From a virus, in IMG/VR virus record IMGVR_UViG_3300017950_001860, positions 24,137 through 88,136 of that record: 64,000 bases of DNA; one strand, written 5' to 3'. Below are positions 61,119 to 64,000 of this stretch, one piece after another; positions within the stretch are counted from its first letter, which is position 1; every line of letters begins with the position of its first letter. The notes below the pieces were generated by a model. That model was not told where the DNA came from, did not search any database, and was given only the letters and a program-made list of their open reading frames with translations. The translations under genes and the position numbers were made by a program.

Positions 61119-61967
61119 ATGCGCAAAAAGAATTATCTTAACAATAGAGATCTATTGTTAGAAATACACAAATCTAAAAATACATTTAATAGTTACATTG
61201 AACCGATATATTCTGAGTTTGATATAATACTGACTGATATCGACCGTATTAACATTCGTACAATAGCAGAAGCAAAGCGCAATAAAGCAAAACGCTTATC
61301 TACTAAAGATTACGAAACTCGGAAAATGGCAGGTGAGAAAGTAAAACAAGCAGATTGTGAAGTTGATTATAAATCTATTACAAAAGAAGAATTAGTTTTT
61401 CGAGTAATGACATTTGACCACATTCCAGACGAGCCTGGTCGCAAAAAGAATCCAAAGACTACAGCTGACACAAAAACTAAACTTAACTTTCCTCCGTTTC
61501 AACATTATAAATTTGACGATGAAGGTAATTTATTTTGCATTGGTAAAAGTCATTGGATAGGCGGTATGGAAAACGGTACTTTTTCAAAAACACACGGCAA
61601 AGCAACAAACAAACTTGCTATGATGTGGCTAAAACTTGTAGATAGATATGCTACAAGAGGTAATGTTCGTGGCTATACTTACAATGACGAAATGAAAGGT
61701 CAAGCAATCTTACAACTTTCACAAATTGGATTACAGTTTGACGAATCTAAGTCAAACAATCCGTTTGCATATTATACAGCAGCCGTTACTAACTCATTTG
61801 TGCGTGTAATTAACTTAGAAAAACGTAATCAAAACATCCGAGACGACATCTTAGAAATGAATAACTTAAACCCAAGTCATACAAGACAACACGCAGGTGA
61901 ATGGGAGGCAGCAATAAAACGTAATGAAGAAGCAAGTGCCACTATTTTTACTAATAAGAAAAGTTGA
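61119..61967 (+). CDS. 55: Late-transcription sigma factor gp55
   Basis: Divergent sigma70-family factor that directs host RNA polymerase to late promoters (TATAAATA in T4), together with the sliding clamp. Diagnostic stretch: YTYNDEMKGQAILQLSQIG, NPFAYYTAAVTNSFVRVI, LEKRNQNIRDDIL, corresponding to sigma region 2 of gp55. It is 282 residues against 185 in T4 gp55; the extra part is N-terminal, Lys-rich (AEAKRNKAKR), with FPPFQHYKFD in the middle. GGAGAA precedes the ATG. Next to gp47 and gp46 as in other marine T4-like phages. Confidence 0.9.
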   Translation: MRKKNYLNNRDLLLEIHKSKNTFNSYIEPIYSEFDIILTDIDRINIRTIAEAKRNKAKRLSTKDYETRKMAGEKVKQADCEVDYKSITKEELVFRVMTFDHIPDEPGRKKNPKTTADTKTKLNFPPFQHYKFDDEGNLFCIGKSHWIGGMENGTFSKTHGKATNKLAMMWLKLVDRYATRGNVRGYTYNDEMKGQAILQLSQIGLQFDESKSNNPFAYYTAAVTNSFVRVINLEKRNQNIRDDILEMNNLNPSHTRQHAGEWEAAIKRNEEASATIFTNKKS

Positions 61968-61996
61968 TTGACATCTCAATACTTTCCTGTTATAAT
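61968..61996 (+). promoter_or_regulatory. Perfect sigma70 promoter for gp47-gp46
   Basis: TTGACA (61968-61973), 17-base spacer, TATAAT (61991-61996), an exact consensus lying right after the gp55 stop. The start would be near 62003; CGGAG precedes the TTG start at 62020. Confidence 0.85.
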
Positions 61997-62019
61997 TAAA
62001 AGAAAAGCGGAGTCTATAG

Positions 62020-63033
62020 TTGTTTAAAAAAGCGGCAGTATTTACTGACATACATTTTGGCCTAAAAAGTAACAGTAAAATGCATAATCAAGACTGTGAA
62101 GATTACATCGATTGGTATATAAAAACTGCAAAAGAGCATGGTTGTGAAACTGCTCTTTTTTGTGGTGATTGGAATCACAATCGAAACAGCCTAAACTTAA
62201 CTACTATGGATGCAGGCATCCGCAGTTTAGAAAAAATCGGTGCAGCGTTTGACAACTTTTACATGTTTGCTGGTAATCACGACTTGTATTACAAAGATAA
62301 ACGTGATGTAAAGTCTACTGAATTTGCAAAACACATACCGGGTGTTACTGTTATTGACGAAATATGGGAGCAAGACGATGTTGCGTTAGTTCCTTGGTTA
62401 GTCGGTGACGAGTGGAAGAAAATGTCTAAGATTAAAAGCAAATATTTGTTCGGACATTTTGAACTACCCAGTTTCTATATGAATGCTATGGTGCAAATGC
62501 CCGATCACGGTGAACTAAAGTCGGAACACTTTGTAAACCAAGAATATGTGTTTTCAGGACACTTTCATAAAAGACAGAAACAAGGACATATACACTATAT
62601 AGGAAACGCATTTCCACACAATTATGCAGATGCTAGTGACGATGCACGTGGCATGATGATTCTTGACAAAGAAAACAACGCCGAGCCTTTGTACATCGAT
62701 TGGGAAGATTGTCCAAAATATAGAAATACAACACTTAGTAAACTACTCGATCCTAAGAGCAGTCTTATTAAACCTAAAATGCATCTACGTGTTACACTAG
62801 ATATTCCTATTAGTTTTGAAGAAGCAGGGTTCTTAAAAGAAACGTATATTAAACAATATAACTGTAGAGAGATTACACTTATTAGCCAACGTCAAACTGA
62901 AGAAATTAATACAGATTTAGACATCAGCCAATTTGCAAGTGTTGATCAAATTGTGTCAAACGAAATTTCACAACTAGATACTGAAAACTATAGCAAGAAA
63001 ACGCTATTAGATATTTACAACGGGTTACAATGA
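62020..63033 (+). CDS. 47: Recombination endonuclease subunit gp47 (Mre11-like)
   Basis: Nuclease half of the gp46-gp47 (Rad50-Mre11-like) complex that resects DNA ends for recombination-dependent replication. Phosphodiesterase motifs in order: FTDIHFG (D10, H12), FCGDWNHNRN, FAGNHD, FGHFELP and SGHFHKRQ. 337 residues, as T4 gp47 (339). The start is TTG 62020 with CGGAG upstream. Its stop overlaps the gp46 start (ATGA). Confidence 0.95.
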   Translation: MFKKAAVFTDIHFGLKSNSKMHNQDCEDYIDWYIKTAKEHGCETALFCGDWNHNRNSLNLTTMDAGIRSLEKIGAAFDNFYMFAGNHDLYYKDKRDVKSTEFAKHIPGVTVIDEIWEQDDVALVPWLVGDEWKKMSKIKSKYLFGHFELPSFYMNAMVQMPDHGELKSEHFVNQEYVFSGHFHKRQKQGHIHYIGNAFPHNYADASDDARGMMILDKENNAEPLYIDWEDCPKYRNTTLSKLLDPKSSLIKPKMHLRVTLDIPISFEEAGFLKETYIKQYNCREITLISQRQTEEINTDLDISQFASVDQIVSNEISQLDTENYSKKTLLDIYNGLQ

Positions 63034-64000
63034 TAAAGATTAAGGATTTAACAGTAAAAAACTTTATGAGTGTAGGTAATGTAAGTCAAGGTGTTGACTT
63101 TGATCAACAAAGCCTTACACTCGTGCTCGGCGAAAACTTAGATCAAGGAGGTGACGATTCGGGTTCCCGTAACGGTACAGGTAAAACAACAATCATTAAT
63201 GCATTGTCATACGCTTTATATGGCCAGGCTCTGACCAACATTAAGAGAAACAACCTTATTAATAAAACTAATTCAAAAGGTATGCTAGTTACACTTAGTT
63301 TTGAAAAGAATAATATAAATTATAGAATTGAACGTGGACGTTCTCCTAATATTCTTAAGTTTTATGTAGATAATACCGAACAAGTTGAAGAAGACGAGTC
63401 ACAAGGCGATAGTCGCAAAACACAAGAAAGTATACAAGAACTATTGGGCATGAGTCATGATATGTTTAAACATATTTTAGCACTTAATACATATTCTGAA
63501 CCATTTTTAAGTATGCGAGCTAATGATCAACGTGCTATTATCGAACAGTTATTAGGTATTACATTACTAAGTGAAAAAGCCGATTCGTTAAAAGACGAAA
63601 TTAAGCGTACTAAAGAGGCTATTACAGAAGAAACATTTAAATTAAACGCAATCGAAAGTGCTAATCAAAAAATACAAACTACAATTGACAGTTTAGGTAA
63701 AAATCAACGTGCATGGGTTGCAAAACGCAGTTCTGACGAAGAAAAACTAGTAACTGCTATCGAAGAATTAGAAAAACTAGACATTGATGCTGAATTAGAT
63801 GCACACGAAAAATTAGCAAACTGGACAGAACATAATAATTCTATTTTGGCTCTTAGAAAAGAATTAAGCACACTAGAACCTGCACTAATACGTGCTGACA
63901 AAAGTGTAACCAAAGCAGAAAAAGATATTGCAGAACTAGAAGATGCTACTTGTTATACTTGTGGACAAGAACTTCATGCAGACAAAAAAGCAGAGATTGC
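63030..64000 (+). CDS. 46: Recombination endonuclease subunit gp46 (Rad50-like), partial
   Basis: Starts at ATG 63030 and runs off the window end, so only about 323 residues are visible. The N-terminal ATPase has a Walker A motif in GSRNGTGKTT (45-54). YSEPFLSMRANDQRAIIEQL follows, then a coiled coil begins near residue 185. CYTC near 307 is the zinc-hook motif of Rad50-type proteins. It pairs with gp47 to resect DNA ends. The rest, including Walker B, lies outside the window. Confidence 0.95.
   Translation, partial: MIKIKDLTVKNFMSVGNVSQGVDFDQQSLTLVLGENLDQGGDDSGSRNGTGKTTIINALSYALYGQALTNIKRNNLINKTNSKGMLVTLSFEKNNINYRIERGRSPNILKFYVDNTEQVEEDESQGDSRKTQESIQELLGMSHDMFKHILALNTYSEPFLSMRANDQRAIIEQLLGITLLSEKADSLKDEIKRTKEAITEETFKLNAIESANQKIQTTIDSLGKNQRAWVAKRSSDEEKLVTAIEELEKLDIDAELDAHEKLANWTEHNNSILALRKELSTLEPALIRADKSVTKAEKDIAELEDATCYTCGQELHADKKAEI

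Noticed and set aside
61866-62051. Minus-strand 61-codon frame across the gp55/gp47 junction.
   Set aside because: It covers the end of gp55, a perfect promoter and the gp47 start on the other strand; no ribosome site.

Overview
The window is part of the genome of a strictly lytic, T4-like (Straboviridae/Kyanoviridae-type) contractile-tailed bacteriophage. It is visibly AT-rich and almost fully coding. Phage identity rests on an ordered T4-type baseplate block (gp48/54-like, gp53, a hub protein, a tail lysin, gp5, gp25, gp6, a giant wedge-position protein, fibres) followed on the other strand by the T4 late sigma factor gp55 and the recombination nuclease gp47/gp46. The architecture, large fibre paralogues and AT-rich coding match marine T4-like phages (pelagiphage or cyanophage relatives). 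The host cannot be fixed from this window; a low-GC marine bacterium is the best inference. No tRNA, CRISPR array, insertion sequence or integrase was seen by eye, and no gene-free stretch longer than about 100 bases exists.

Layout. (1) 24-4780, plus strand: a cobalamin-type radical SAM protein, a second radical SAM protein resembling the MJ0619/Tes family, an SGNH-like protein, a 30-residue basic peptide and a 2-oxoglutarate/Fe(II)-type oxygenase, with T4-late-promoter-like octamers before the genes. (2) 4762-24468, minus strand: about 20 kb of 24 tightly overlapping genes forming a surface-sugar/radical SAM cassette: HldE-like sugar kinase and nucleotidyltransferase, HAD phosphatase, cupin, SDR epimerase, RmlC-like epimerase, split thiamine-diphosphate E1 alpha and beta subunits, SGNH proteins, three more radical SAM proteins, a methyltransferase and at least seven glycosyltransferase-like proteins. 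A near-consensus sigma70 promoter (24489-24517) sits directly before its first gene. (3) 24535-61040, minus strand: virion genes, mainly tail fibres and baseplate, including one 4723-residue protein. (4) 61119-64000, plus strand: gp55, gp47 and the beginning of gp46, each transcription unit preceded by a perfect TTGACA-17-TATAAT promoter.

How the parts may work together (inference). Host-type sigma70 promoters would switch on gp55, gp47/46 and the sugar cassette early; gp55 would then direct transcription of the virion genes and probably the plus-strand radical SAM unit from TATAAATA-like late promoters. The cassette contains enzymes to make, activate, modify and transfer unusual sugars, so it could remodel the host surface glycan during infection or decorate virion fibres. 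It is the most unusual part of the window: the co-occurrence of five radical SAM enzymes, split ThDP-enzyme subunits and a heptose-type activation module in one phage is not explained by known T4 biology.
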